Shown here piece after piece: positions 7,899-17,583 of a stretch of DNA of 36,228 bases. Position 1 is the stretch's first letter; each line of letters begins with the position of its first letter. The translations under genes and the position numbers were made by a program. The DNA is from Schizophyllum amplum (lineage: Eukaryota; Basidiomycota; Agaricomycetes; Agaricales; Schizophyllaceae): assembly GCA_007026445.1 (NCBI GenBank), contig VDMD01000197.1, positions 1-36,228 of the forward strand, in the 5' to 3' direction. The notes under the pieces are model-generated. The model was not told the origin of the DNA, searched no databases, and saw only the letters and a list, made by a program, of their open reading frames with translations.

Positions 7899-9719
7899 AT
7901 GTCTGGCAACAACAACGGTCCCGCTAGCGGTCCATCTGGCGCGCATATACCCGGCTCCGGGGTCCCCACGCCCGGCTCCGGGGTAACCCCGCAAGGTCCC
8001 CCGCCTCAGGGCAGCGGCGGCGGCAACGCACCCGGCAGCGGTTCAGGCGCGCCTCCCCAGATGCCCCCGGTTCCCCCAGTGCCCAGGATCGGCCCAATAT
8101 CCGGGCTCCAACATCCCCTCCCAGCCGACTTCGACTTCCAAGCATGGATGAAGGTGCCTGCCGCGACCCCGTGCGAGATACCCATCAAACTGCGCCACAA
8201 GGACAACCTCGCGATCGAAGCGCACAATGCCTCGAGCATCCGCCAGACCATCCTCTTCATGGCGCGTAAAACGGCCATCAACGATATCGGCGCGGAACTC
8301 CATGTCCCTTACGACTACGCTTCCACCGAGAGAGATAAGATATATAGCAATAAGGAGTCAACCAAGATCGACTGGAACACCTACCCCGACTTCCTGCAAG
8401 AAGACTTCAGCGCGCGTAAGGCTGCCGAAGAGCTTGAGAAGGCCGACAAAGCAGATGCGGAGCGCCAGGAGAAAGAGGCACGCAAGTTAAAGGCCGTTCC
8501 CACGGCGATCGCCCCGACGGTATTCACTTCGGGCCCATCCGCGCTAATCTCCGAAGTCGACGAGGTCCCGATCCCTAGCATCCTTCTCAGCCATCTGGCT
8601 TGCGGTGTTGAATTAGATCTTACGTTTTACCTCAACAGTGCGCTCCGTCTCGTCGCCGACCAGAATAATATCAAGACTAGAACCCACGTGCAACATGGGA
8701 CGAAGGAAACAACCTTGATCGACAGTCAGCCGACTAAGGCCAAGCTTGGCCTTCCCGACCCCAACACCCTGACCATCGCCGAGCACGACGAGGCCTCGCG
8801 CAACCTCCTTCGCGCTTTCATCCTAGTGTGCACACCGGCTTTAGGCACCGGCAACGAGACCACAATCGCCACTCAGCTGTTCCGGCATATCGAATATTTC
8901 CGCAAGATACGCGATCGCATTGGCCGGTTCCCAATTTGGCGTAGTCTGGACAGGATGCTGAGGATGCAGATCATCAAACACAAGGTGGCGTTCGATAAAG
9001 ATAGATATGATGCCGAGGTGATGGCGCTCTACCGCCCTATTGACCTAGCAGAGTCGGAGAACCCCATTGATCGTTATCACGCTCCTGCCGCTCACACCTC
9101 CGCTCCATACCCGAACACCCCCGCTGTGGCGTCTAACTCCCAGGACTTCAACTCCAGCCGGAACCGCGACTTTGAAGACCGCCGCCGACGCTTCTCCGAC
9201 CGCCGCGATAATCGCGACTCGCGCCGCGACTTCGACAGGCACGAACCCCGCCGCGACTTCGACAGGCACGAACCGCGTCGGGACCGCGACTTCGGCTATG
9301 ACGCGCGCCGCGAACGGGACAATGGCTACGAGCGTCAACACCGCGCCCAGTCACCGGGCCCGAGACAACAACGTGACGAAGGCGATCGGTTTCGGGGGAC
9401 CAAGGCGTCTTCCACCATTTGCTTCGTCTGCGGAGGAGCGCACACAACATTCGAGCACAGCCCGGACGCCAAGACAACCTTCAACGACGGCACGCGTCAC
9501 AAATCCACTTACAGCAACGGCGCTCTCGCAATGGCCACTGACAAAGACTCCCACATTTGCATTAGATACAACACCGGCGCCTGTAAAGTCAACGGCGACC
9601 ACGGCCACGGCCCCACCCGCCGCGCGCACGTATGCGGCTTATGCCTCGGTACCCACGGCGCCCTCAGCGCATCGCGGGAATGCGCCCGACGCACCGCCGA
9701 CGGGCGCATCAAACTTTGA
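7899..9719 (+). CDS. Gag-like protein of the YR retrotransposon
   Basis: About 606 aa from the ATG at 7899; the frame is open further 5', but this ATG follows a CT-rich leader and begins MSGNNNG. Layout: a Gly/Pro/Ser-rich disordered N-terminus (about residues 1-70); a globular middle with a charged EELEKADKADAERQEKEAR segment (about 170-195); an Arg/Asp-rich stretch (about 415-490) containing two exact 9-residue copies of RRDFDRHEP (27-bp tandem repeat at 9222-9275). The C-terminal Cys/His region has CFVCGGAHTTFEH, then CIRYN...CK and HVCGLCLGTHGA, a zinc-binding nucleic-acid region typical of Gag-like proteins of fungal YR retroelements. The next frame (RT) overlaps and continues past the stop. 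Expected to form ribonucleoprotein particles; function inferred from position and motifs. Confidence 0.8.
   Translation: MSGNNNGPASGPSGAHIPGSGVPTPGSGVTPQGPPPQGSGGGNAPGSGSGAPPQMPPVPPVPRIGPISGLQHPLPADFDFQAWMKVPAATPCEIPIKLRHKDNLAIEAHNASSIRQTILFMARKTAINDIGAELHVPYDYASTERDKIYSNKESTKIDWNTYPDFLQEDFSARKAAEELEKADKADAERQEKEARKLKAVPTAIAPTVFTSGPSALISEVDEVPIPSILLSHLACGVELDLTFYLNSALRLVADQNNIKTRTHVQHGTKETTLIDSQPTKAKLGLPDPNTLTIAEHDEASRNLLRAFILVCTPALGTGNETTIATQLFRHIEYFRKIRDRIGRFPIWRSLDRMLRMQIIKHKVAFDKDRYDAEVMALYRPIDLAESENPIDRYHAPAAHTSAPYPNTPAVASNSQDFNSSRNRDFEDRRRRFSDRRDNRDSRRDFDRHEPRRDFDRHEPRRDRDFGYDARRERDNGYERQHRAQSPGPRQQRDEGDRFRGTKASSTICFVCGGAHTTFEHSPDAKTTFNDGTRHKSTYSNGALAMATDKDSHICIRYNTGACKVNGDHGHGPTRRAHVCGLCLGTHGALSASRECARRTADGRIKL
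9222..9275 (+). repeat. 27-bp tandem duplication inside gag
   Basis: Two adjacent 27-bp units, identical but for the last base, each encode RRDFDRHEP. In frame, so only the Arg/Asp-rich linker is lengthened. Confidence 0.9.
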
Positions 9720-10429
9720 TGCGCCTGATCCCGACGCATACGCCGTTCGAATCGGCGATGCTTCGGCGGGACACGAGGACTCGGACCCCGACCCGCTCCA
9801 ATTTCTTTCCGACTGCATTATTTCCGACTTTCAGCCGTCTTCACCCGATCCTTCCCTCTCGTATTCTCGCCCTCCTCGTATACCTATGTTATTTACCGAT
9901 TTCTCGGACGCCATCACTCGAGTTCACCGCGCGCCGCTTGCCCAGTCCCACCCCAAAGATAATGAAATTTACAATCGTATTGTTTCCCCATACCCGCCCA
10001 ACGCTTTCGCCGCCTCATTACGTACCATGAACGCAGAACAAGATCACCCCTTACTTATTCGCCACCTTACCTACGGTTTTCCCATCGGCAACCTGCCGAA
10101 ACTCGAACATAACGTTATCATCAGCAACGCCAAGTCGGTTACCGATAACTTCACGCCGGTCAAACAATGGATCGACACCGAGCTTGGCGCCGGCCGCATC
10201 TCCGGCCCGTATACGCTGGCCAGAATCAACGAAATCGCCCGTGGCCCCATATACTGCTCACCACTCCTCGTCGTCGTCACGGAGTCCGCCCCAGGCGTTC
10301 CCAAATACCGCATATGCCAAAATTTTTCGAAAGGCGACAAACGAACAGGCACTCCCGGCGATCAACGCCATGACGCACAAGGCCGACTATCCCTGCCGTC
10401 TTGATACCGCTACACACGTGGCCGATTGG

Positions 10430-10748
10430 GTCAGTCCGCTTTCGCTCCGTTGATTCCCCGCTAATTTCTCCTATATTTTCCCGATACGACGATCAACATT
10501 CACCACGCGCATACCACGCACTTCTTTCTTTCACGCGCATGCCACGCACTTCTTTCCCGGACGCGCATACCACGCACTTCTTTCCCGGACGCGCATACCA
10601 CGCACTTCCCGCGCACACCACGCACTTCTTTCCCCGGACGCGCATACCACGCACTTCTTTATGAACCCCCCCGCGGGCTGGACTGCAACTCATCACATCA
10701 TCACATCATCACATCATCACGCGGCGCCTTTCACCTTATCGCCGCCAG
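10430..10748 (+). other. probable spliceosomal intron inside the RT domain
   Basis: Removing GTCAGT...GCCAG joins HVADW to VANAKDG in phase 0 and restores a continuous RT. The donor is not the strongest (GTCAGT). At 319 nt it is far longer than the 46-70 nt introns elsewhere, owing to the minisatellite within. Confidence 0.65.
10506..10662 (+). repeat. 28-bp minisatellite, six copies, inside the RT intron
   Basis: Copies start at about 10506, 10534, 10562, 10590, 10610 and 10639, with core CGCGCATACCACGCACTTCT and tail TTCCCGGA. The fourth copy is shortened to 20 bp. A second small repeat (ATCACATC units) follows at about 10688-10720. Units are nearly identical, suggesting recent expansion. 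Confidence 0.9.
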
Positions 10749-11961
10749 GTTGCGAACGCAAAGGACGGCACACGCGGATGCCCTTTCGACTTGTCGGCTT
10801 TCCACCGAACCGTGCCTATCAACCCCGACCACAAGCCCTACCTTGCATTCCACCTAGGCGACGACTATTACTTCCCCCACACCAATTCGTTCGGCATGTC
10901 GCCCGCAAGCAGTCACGCCGGCCAAATCGGGGAGCCGATCCGACGACGCTTCGAACATGAAGGCCTCGACCCGACATTCCGCTACGAGGACGACCTGCAC
11001 GCCTGCATCACCCCGACGCCGGACGGCATGTTCGAGAAGGACGGCTACCGCTACACGTTCGACCCCGACGCCTCGATCAGCGCGCTCTCCCGCGTCGCCG
11101 ATCTCAACTTGCCAATGCAACTCAAGAAGTGCGGTACGGAGTTCTCGGTCATTGTCCCATACATCGGCTTCGCCTGGGACTACGGGCCGGTGCGCCGCTG
11201 CAGCTTACTCGAGCCGAAACGCGTCAAATTCATCTCGCGCCTCGATTCGCTGCTCGCGCGCATACGCGCGAATTCGTGCTTATCGCTCAAGGACCTGGAG
11301 AAGATCCACGGCACCCTCCTACACGCATCCTTCGTATACCAGGACGGCTCCTCACACTTGCCACCCATTGTCGCGGCTATGTATGGCTTCCTCGGCAACT
11401 ACGATACTATGCGCCACGCTTCGAAATCACTGCGCAAGACCCTCGAATGGTGGCTCACGCGACTCCGCACCGACTCCCCATACCGTATACTTCACCCCCT
11501 CCGCGCGCAGCAGGACCTCGGTCTTTACGTTGACGCTTCCACTAGCTGGGGCGTGGGCATTTTGATTGGAGATCATTGGTACGCCTTCGAACTCGGCGAC
11601 ATGTGGAAATCGCCGGAGAAGCGCGGTCACGGCATCTGCTGGCTCGAGGCCGTCGCCCTCGAGCTCCTTTTCTACTTCCTCGGCGCGCGCGGGCTGCGTA
11701 ACTGCCGCCTGCTCATTCACTCTGACAACTACGGCGCTATAGGCGCCCTACGGAAGGGCCGGAGCAAGAACGAAGCGATTAACCTATGCGCACGGCGCTC
11801 TTCGGAGTTCCTGGCGCGGCATCTTATCGTCACAGACGTCATCTATATTGCTTCCGCTGAGAACCCGGCCGACCCTATTTCACGTGGGATCCTGCGATCA
11901 CCGGAGAAGCGCTTAACACGCGACTTCACTCTGCCCCGCGAAGTCGACCGCTTCCTCAAAG

Positions 11962-13673
11962 ATGGGCGACCTCGCATACTTGGACTTCCTGCACCTGCCC
12001 TTGCCGCGCCTTGACGCTCGCCCTTCTTCTTTTCCCTCTCCTTCCAGGTAGGTGTCGGTTTACGCGACATAGGCGTGCACTAACATTTTACAGCTCCTCT
12101 TCTTCGCCTTCATGCCCTAGCTCGTCAATCATTCCCCAACCCCCTTCCCTTCCACTTGACATCTCATTTCTTTACTGCCATGTCCTTCCCCTTCCCGTCA
12201 TTCCATCCACGATTCCGACACGTACTGTATTACCTTTAGCTACAGGCTCTGCACTGCATATACCTATACGGCCGCCTCCTACCCTTCCCTGCACGTCGCC
12301 GATCAACCCGCCAACACTCCCCGCCGCACCTGCGGCCGCATCCACCTCGCCGGAGACCTCCCCGCCGATTTCACACTGGGCGAGTCATCTCACGACGCCC
12401 GAAGAACGCCTCGCCGGCGTCCGCAACTGGGTCAACGCCGCATTCCCCACCATCCGCCCTCGCCATTCCGCCCTCTCGCGCCGCCTTCACCCAAGTCCTT
12501 TTCGCCCTCACTGCGCCGCGCAAGACCGCCTGACGCTCTGGACGTCACAGCACACCGAAGCGTTACAAACGCGCATGGACGCGTTCTTACCGCTGATGCT
12601 GCAGGCACAGGCGGTCAGGCAAGTGATCGCCGGCTACGAACCCGGCACGCGCGAGGGCTACGGCTCCGGCCTCGTCAACTTCCACGTGATGTGTGACGAG
12701 GTCGGCATCGACGAAGCGACACGCATGCCCGCGCCGCCCGTGCTCCTCGCGGCTTTTGTCGCGCAGTACACCGGCACCTTGACGGACTCGACCGTCAAGA
12801 ACTACCTTGCCGGCCTCGAGGCTTGGCACCATATCAACCAAGCTGAATGGCACGGCAACGAGCGCCTCGTCCGTCTTGCCATGCGTGCCGTCACCAAAGC
12901 CAGCGTCGCCCTCAAGCGTCCGCCGCGCCCGCCCGTCCTCCTCGCCCATCTCCACGCCCTTCGCGACTCCCTCATACTCGAGTCACCCCGTGATGCCGCC
13001 GTCTTCGCGCTCGCGCTCGCCGCCTTTTGGGGATGCCGCCGCCTCGGGGAGCTCGTACCCGAGGCCGTGAAGAAATACGACCCGAAGCGCCACCTCTCGC
13101 GCGGCGCGAACGTCGTCCTCACGACGTTCAGAGGCCTGGTGGCCATGTCATTCCATCTGCCATGGACAAAGACGACGGGCGCGGCGGGCGGCACGCTCAT
13201 CCTCACGCAAGCACCCGACGACCCGCTGTGCCCGCTCGCCGCTTACCACAACCACACGCGGCGGTCCCCGGGCATCGCCGGAGACCAGTCGTTCTTCGCA
13301 TACACTCATTCCGACGGCAACGCGCGCTTGCTCATCAAGTGTGACGTCGTGAACGCCATAAATGGTTCGCCTTCTTTCTTTATGCCTTCCTTGTCTTACC
13401 TCCATTTCCCAGCGGCGGCGGCACACATGTGTCTCGAAATCATTCTCGGGCATAGCCTCCGCATTGGCGGGAGCCTCGAGTATCTACTCGAGGGCGTCAA
13501 AAATCGAGTTCATCATGCAGCTGGGAGGCTGGACTTCAACTTGTTTCCTTATTTACTGGCGTCGCCTTTACCTTATAGTTCCCGCGGGTATCATCACCGC
13601 GCGCGTGCGTGCTCAAGTCGAAGACTTCGAGCGCTGCCATCCTATCGACACTTCAGATGTTTTCTTTTCGTAA
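11962..13673 (+). pseudogene. tyrosine recombinase of the YR retrotransposon, frameshifted
   Basis: Would integrate the circular cDNA in place of a DDE integrase. The best start is ATG 11962 (MGDLAYLDFLHLPLPR), which overlaps the RNase H 3' end by 53 nt. The exon ends at 12047; a clean 46-nt intron follows (12048-12093, GTAGGT, CACTAAC branch, TTTTACAG) and joins in phase to a Ser/Pro-rich N-terminal segment. Core-binding helices lie around SGLVNFHVMCDEVG and LTDSTVKNYLAGLEAWH. Catalytic parts: first Arg in WGCRRLGEL, HxxR in GHSLRIGG, then LGGW and the nucleophile Tyr in YWRR. A second intron (13363-13410) brings NAIN next to AAAAHMC, the usual spacing before GHSLR. One extra A in the run 13499-13503 throws the end, including the Tyr, out of frame. 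It then ends at 13673. Confidence 0.85.
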
Positions 13674-14289
13674 TAGTCTTTCTTATTCAGGAACCTTCAA
13701 TGCATTATTTTTCCCTTCCCTAATTGGGTTTCAGTGTCATCTGGAAAGAGATATGAATCAAATGGCCTTCACGCAGCTCAGTTTGGGGCCGAAGGCCTCT
13801 GCCACCATCGGCCTCGCACGGCTTCGCCTTGGAGCTGCGCTCTGGCTTGGGCTGCTTCGGCCTTGGCCGATGGCGGCATTTGCCTGTCGGTCAGACCGGA
13901 GTCCCCTCGCAGTGTACTGTCGGCGACGTCCGGCTAGTGTAGGGGGCAAAACCATTTGGGGACTGGCACGGCACGGCGCGTCGGCACAACGGCACTTGGC
14001 GCGTGTGGCAAAACTGGCACAACTGGCGAAACCGCTACGCAGCCGCTGCGTGCATCTAACCACCATCCTGGCGTACTTGACTGCCCCTCTTTTCCTACTC
14101 TCTTTTATACCACCGCAATGTAACGTCTATGCCTACATGAAGTTGTCTATGATCCAAGTTTCCTCCTGACTACCGGTGCACCACACGAATCAAACACGAA
14201 TATCATCATCAAGCTTAAGTACAAGGGACTCGTCTGTCCTGACTTGAGTTCTGCGAAGTTGCAGACATCCCTACCCAGGGCGGATGCAT
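13674..14289. other. retroelement right flank; GC-rich inverted repeats, no gene
   Basis: GGCCTTC/GAAGGCC (about 13763-13797) and GCCACCATCGGCC with its near-inverse GGCCGATGGCGGC (about 13801-13876) could fold into nested hairpins. This may be the element's 3' terminal region, but no copy of the left flank was found here, so the end is not set. Open frames are shadow-like. Confidence 0.4.
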
Positions 14290-14572
14290 GAAGACAATGC
14301 CCGCCTGCGAGAGCGCGACCGTCGTGGCTTGCACACTTATATTGACATTTTTCTCGAGGCGTATGAAGTACTCGTTCCAGAACGGGTCGGGCTTGCGACC
14401 ACCTTGGGAGGATATGGCAGTCGCGGGTGGTGGTGGTGGTATGAGAACAGGGGATGCATTTGAGATAGTTTTCTCTAGTCTGGGCCCTCATACAGGGTAG
14501 GTCGGGAATGTGGCTCGGAGTTTGAATTCTGACGCGCGGAGCCAACGATCCCGTGCTTGAAGCGGAAGCCAT
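14290..14572 (-). pseudogene. unrecognised coding remnant with an internal TGA
   Basis: On minus, one frame reads with protein-like composition from about 14570 to 14300: DRWLRASEFKLRATFPTYPV, then TGA, then GPRLEKTISNASPVL, a proline run, GRKPDPFWNEYFIRLEKN and VQATTVALSQAGIVFMHP. The TGA stands where CGA would encode Arg, so a single C-to-T change could have broken it. I do not recognise the family. It lies next to the retroelement and could be a host-gene relic or part of another element. Confidence 0.35.
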
Positions 14573-15835
14573 TGGGGCTAAGACTCCAACCGTATTGTAT
14601 ACATACTGTTTTTATACAGTGTAAACTAATTATTTATACCGTCTGTATACGCCCCCCCACCCTATACTGTAGTCAGTCAGTACACTATATGGTTATACAG
14701 TCGAGGTAACGCCTTCGCGCACGCGTAACATCGGTCACAATGTCTTGTTGGTGGGTTAGGAACTAATCCACCGTTTTATCATCGCCGCCCCCAAGGATTT
14801 TGGGTGCATTTTTTGGGCCGCATCTAACCGGTGTGATCGCCGGATTTTTTGGATCAATCACCGATCCTGCGGGCGACAGGTTGCTGCTTCCGTTCAAATT
14901 CGATAGTACTGTAGTGACTAGCAGTGCGCGTACTTCTGCAAAAAATGAACTGCATACTCGCCGAACTGTAGATGCTACGAGGCTCTCATTTTTTCGTGAC
15001 GTGTCCAAAATTCCGCGCCGAGTCGGACGCCGAGCGCGGCATTCCGGCAACTTGTCATCTACTTTGCGTACACGAAACGTCGACAGCGTCTTCATCGACG
15101 TTCTGCGCGACTTATGCAGGATTGAGGGGTGATATCATTGAGGTCAGAGCCTAGATGCTATCTGCACTTTACTAGATCCTGCTAGGCTGCCGACGAGGCA
15201 ACTTAGAGAATTCAGTATCACGCATTGTGCAACAGTCAACATCTCGGCATTTCGGCATTTGCGTGAGCAATGCTCGTAAGTATGACCGCCATCCAACTGC
15301 CATCCGATCTTTGGTCCCTCGCGTTTTTCTCACTACGCAGTGCAACGGTAACAAGGGTCGGTCGAACGAGAACAGTGTTGTCAAGTTCGCCGGTGGCTGG
15401 GGGATCTAGTTAGTGGACGGCTTTCGCCGGGAAAACAGGGACGTTACGTACATTGATTGGCCAGACGTGATGTCATCGTGCGTTACGCGCGTGTGATGAT
15501 GGTGACATTATGTAACACTGCTGCCTTTCTTCCTTGTCGTCGAGGCAGGCGTTCGGCCTTGGGTGATGCTCGTTGTCGGAGAACCTGTATTGTTCTTTGG
15601 CTTGCGCATCTGCCTTCTAGACCAATATCCCCTGCATAGCGTGTATTACTTCGTAGGATGAGAAATTTATGCCCTACCTTTTTCGCCAAAATGCAGGTTC
15701 CAGTACTCCCCGGTTTGCCATGCATACTGTCGACGCTGCATGACAGTCCTCGGACTGTTTACGCGCACTCCTCGGCGTCTGTGCGCGACCCGTCTGTTGT
15801 TTTGCGAACGGCTGGTATGGATAGATAGCCGCACT
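14573..15835. other. no gene identified; AT-rich patch then mixed spacer
   Basis: 14590-14705 is AT-rich with repeated TATAC and TATACAG words and partial inverted symmetry. 14760-15170 has moderately long frames on both strands without motifs or convincing splice structure. I see nothing that supports a gene. Confidence 0.4.
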
Positions 15836-16086
15836 TCAGGGTCCTGCGAAGGTCTTGGACACTGCATACTCGCTGCTGGACAGCTTCACGGACGGGATGG
15901 TGAGGTCAATGCCAACATTACTCGCCGGATTATCCCTCACGTCAGCCACACCATCGACAAGGACCGGATCGTCTACATCGCTTGTCAGAAGCCACTGTCT
16001 TTCGGTCGCAGTTCTGCTGTTGGGGTATTATTTGGGAGGACGCTCTACGTTGTCATCTTCGAAGATCATCGCAATGTCGAGTTGGC
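15836..16086 (-). pseudogene. coding-like tail beyond the stop of the upstream minus-strand gene
   Basis: Reading minus, a frame shifted by one from the preceding exon continues LSQLDIAMIFEDDN, meets TAA at 16028-16030, then runs YPNSRTATERQWLLTSDVDD, DNPASNVGIDLTIPSVKL and SSSEYAVSKTFAGP to a stop at 15836. The composition is clearly protein-like. It is probably the former C-terminus of the 16.1-17.2 kb gene, lost through a one-base shift and a nonsense change; an unseen intron is the alternative. Confidence 0.45.
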
Positions 16087-17208
16087 TCAGCCCATTCGTT
16101 TATCGGGGTCAGAGACTTCCAGGTACATGCATCTTGTGATATCAGCGGAAGAGCGTCTGGCGTGCATCATCGACCTCGCGTGCCTTGTGGTTGTTGTGCA
16201 GTGGGCGTGCGGTCTACTACCACATGGTCGTCTCCCATCCGAGCTCAATATATAGTATGGGGCCTCGAAATGACATTTTCAGGTCATACTCGAGCGACTG
16301 CTGGAATTCGTTCATATTGCACTTCGCTTGTATTACGACAAGTGGCGAAATTCAGAAGAGAACACCTGTATATTTAGGTGCAAATGCACTATAATGTCGC
16401 TGTTTTCAGCCTGTTATCTCAGAGAGCGTTGTGACTATCGATGTATACACTTCGACTCGTCGAGACGCAGTCTTCTCATACGTACACGCTGTCCCATGTA
16501 TCTATGTTGATTTCCTGTATGCCGTGTACCAATACGTATCGCTGAACTACGGTCAAGGATGGAACGGCCTCTTTGAGCATCGCGTGAAGGTCGGACTTCT
16601 CCCAGCGAGATACAATGATGAAGGCACCCATCCCATGAAATCCTGCATTTGCTAAGACGACTGACAATGCGGAGAGGTCATGCGCAAGTGATGCGAGAAA
16701 GGTATGGGTGGGAGAGCGCCATACGCTTGGTCGTGAATCCAAAGCAACCTGTATGGTATCGTAAGTTGAGTCGAGATGGGTGCATGAGATGAGCAAGATG
16801 ACGGGCACAGAACGATGCTGGAGGCACGCGAGGGGGGATGTGATTGCTGTGTAACGAGAGACAGAGTCGAAAGCGGTTATGTCGTACCTTCAGGTGGCTC
16901 TTGTGCAAAACCCCGTCTGTACTGCTGTCCTTTATGCCGCGTATGAGGGCAAATCGTTCAACGGCAGTGATGCGGGGATAGTGATGCTGCCAATATGCGT
17001 GAAGAACGTCCTGCGGAACCGACTTCATGGAAAGCACGGCTTGTGCGCTTGATAGTCCCGACGATTCCAGGTATGTGGTACGCGGTGATAGGTCAAAGTC
17101 CACGTTGGCAAGAAAGGAGTGACGGAATTGAGCTGCTCCTCGTCGAGAGGCGCGCTCATGATCTAGTTCCACCAAGCGCTCCCGCAGCGTTGCGACGTCG
17201 TAGTCCAT
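16087..17208 (-). CDS. unknown protein with an internally duplicated VxRxxLxxGI motif
   Basis: Family not recognised. Modelled exons on minus: 17208-16888, 16748-16486, 16399-16366, 16300-16224 and 16156-16087, about 254 aa. Donors include GTACGA, GTACGT and GTGTTC, and phases agree at each join. A similar segment occurs twice: LHAYWQHHYPRITAVERFAL followed by IRGIKD (about residues 74-98), and LHAMLKEAVPSLTVVQRYVL followed by VHGIQE. The shared pattern is LHA..., P-[IL]-T-x-V-x-R-[FY]-x-L-[IV]-x-G-I. The first copy ends shortly before the first intron and the second lies in the following exon, so duplication of an exon-sized unit is plausible. No signal peptide or membrane segment seen. It diverges from the coiled-coil RING gene at 17.6 kb over a 375-bp spacer. 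Exons 3-5 are less certain, and coding-like sequence continues past the stop. Confidence 0.5.
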
Positions 17209-17583
17209 GTCAGAGTACCAGAGTAACGAATGACTCGCTCGCGCTTTTGTATTGTTCCTTGCACGTGAGCAAATAAATGCTTTTTTCTCAATTTAGTATG
17301 ATTGCTTGCACTTAATCAGTGGACAGTGGTGGGCTTGCGGGCGTGCATGGCACGGACCGCTTCCCGTTCTTCTTATTCTTCTCTCACGCTGTATGAACGG
17401 AGGGTTGGCGTCGGCGGTACGTATGTGCCGACGCTCAACGGGGAAGGCCTCCGCGTGTTCAAGTTACCGCATGTGTTGCGCATTACAATGTTATTGTTTG
17501 TCTGTGTCTGTTGTTCAACACCTGGCAGAGCACGGATTGTGATTGCCTGTTTTCGGCGCCGCGCTTGTTGTTGCTCTTTCATC

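Larger units (their letters stand above)
9720..12014 (+). pseudogene. reverse transcriptase-RNase H of the YR retrotransposon, frameshifted
   Basis: Polymerase of the element. The frame overlaps the gag end; first in-frame ATG after the gag stop is 9886. RT begins with GRISGPYT, GPIYCSPLLVV and PKYRICQNFSKGD. One extra A in the run at 10339-10341 shifts the frame; the other frame then resumes with NEQALPAINAMTHKADYPCR. After HVADW a 319-nt intron (10430-10748, GTCAGT...CGCCAG) is needed to reach VANAKDGTRGCPFDLSAFHR, which holds the motif A aspartate. The catalytic DD box is YEDDL. RNase H follows: DLGLYVDAS, WLEAVALELL, IHSDNYGAIGAL and AENPADPISRG give the acidic residues. The stop at 12012-12014 lies inside the start of the recombinase gene. 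A sequencing error at the A-run is possible. Copy probably inactive. Confidence 0.85.
7653..13673 (+). mobile_element. tyrosine-recombinase retrotransposon (DIRS/Ngaro-like), damaged copy
   Basis: Coordinates cover the coding core only. Order: Gag-like protein, reverse transcriptase-RNase H, tyrosine recombinase, all on plus. No protease, DDE integrase or methyltransferase domain was seen, which fits the YR-retrotransposon class and, lacking the methylase, leans towards Ngaro-type. I see three probable spliceosomal introns (10430-10748, 12048-12093, 13363-13410). Two single-base slips in A-runs (10339-10341 and 13499-13503) break the RT and recombinase, so this copy is unlikely to move alone. 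The split direct or inverted terminal repeats needed to fix the subfamily were not found by eye. Confidence 0.88.

Noticed and set aside
10506..10720. CRISPR-like array
   Set aside because: Repeats abut with no unique spacers; eukaryotic context; simple minisatellite.
7721..13895. Terminal inverted repeat of the retroelement (GGCAAATGCCG near 7723 and its inverse near 13880)
   Set aside because: Only about 11 bp and itself near-palindromic; likely chance.
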